Positions 7,741 to 7,830 of a stretch of DNA of 7,830 nt are shown piece by piece. The translations under genes and the position numbers were made by a program. Source of the DNA: Gemmataceae bacterium (GTDB taxonomy: Bacteria; Planctomycetota; Planctomycetia; Gemmatales; Gemmataceae); assembly GCA_025056835.1 (NCBI GenBank), contig JANWVS010000075.1, forward strand, positions 1 to 7,830, read 5' to 3'. The notes below the pieces were generated by a model. It was not told the origin of the DNA. It did not search any database and was given only the letters and a program-made list of their open reading frames with translations. Positions within the stretch are counted from its first letter, which is position 1. The number at the start of each line of letters is the position of its first letter.

Positions 7741-7830
7741 TTGACGAATCTAGCCTCGGCGGCGCTGCCGTTCTTTTTGGTCGCGGGTCGCGGGGGGTGC
7801 TCGGACCCATTCCCTGGAACAGGCGACCGC
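7741..7830 (+). CDS. Possible start of an exported lipoprotein (partial, uncertain)
   Basis: From TTG at 7741 (or GTG at 7732 in the same frame) the reading is open to the edge and begins MTNLASAALPFFLVAGRGGC, then SDPFPGTGDR. A hydrophobic stretch ending in GGC followed by S-D resembles a lipoprotein signal, a common start for small planctomycete lipoproteins. Against it: the residue at -3 would be Arg, which is poor for a lipobox; there is no ribosome binding site; and a competing frame is open on the other strand. The promoter at 7707-7735 points the right way, but a start at 7741 would make the message leaderless. Confidence 0.22.
   Translation, partial: MTNLASAALPFFLVAGRGGCSDPFPGTGDR

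Larger units (their letters stand above)
7470..7830. other. dapA leader and right-edge region
   Basis: This region has no certain gene. The part next to dapA holds its ribosome binding site and a small inverted repeat, CGACG-CTT-CGTCG, at 7498-7510. TTGTCA-like bases further upstream could be a -35 for dapA but lack a fitting -10. From about 7680 to 7755 the sequence is richer in A and T than its surroundings and contains the rightward promoter at 7707-7735. The last 190 bp are open in competing frames on both strands, so gene content at the edge cannot be settled from this window. Confidence 0.5.

Overview
The window comes from a GC-rich bacterium, almost certainly a planctomycete. The clearest marker is a DUF1559-type pseudopilin with an N-terminal GFTLIELL prepilin motif and a C-terminal H-X9-DG motif, a family hugely expanded in that phylum. 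The two secreted proteins in the middle, one ending in a DUF11-like repeat domain, fit the same origin. No mobile element, CRISPR array, rRNA or tRNA was seen.

Layout: (1) At 1-722 on the minus strand lies the N-terminal third of a type IIA topoisomerase A subunit (GyrA/ParC), cut by the left edge. (2) A gap of about 300 bp separates it from a divergent DUF1559 pseudopilin gene (1037-2023, plus). (3) Two minus-strand genes follow in tandem: a Pro-rich lipoprotein (3618-5591), then a secreted protein ending in a DUF11-like domain (2046-3512). They share a homologous domain of about 145-150 residues and are probably co-transcribed. (4) A 97-bp divergent promoter region separates them from a plus-strand secreted protein with a LolA-like look (5689-6597). 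(5) The 3' end of that gene overlaps convergently with dapA (6564-7469, minus). (6) The last 360 bp hold the dapA leader, a good sigma70-like promoter facing right, and an ambiguous gene fragment at the edge.

Functionally the window is a patchwork: a housekeeping topoisomerase and a lysine/diaminopimelate enzyme flank a block of cell-envelope or exported proteins. The most interesting part is that block: a paralogous exported pair sharing an unnamed domain, with a divergently transcribed exported protein beside it. The topoisomerase also carries residues at its quinolone-contact positions that match acquired resistance changes in E. coli.
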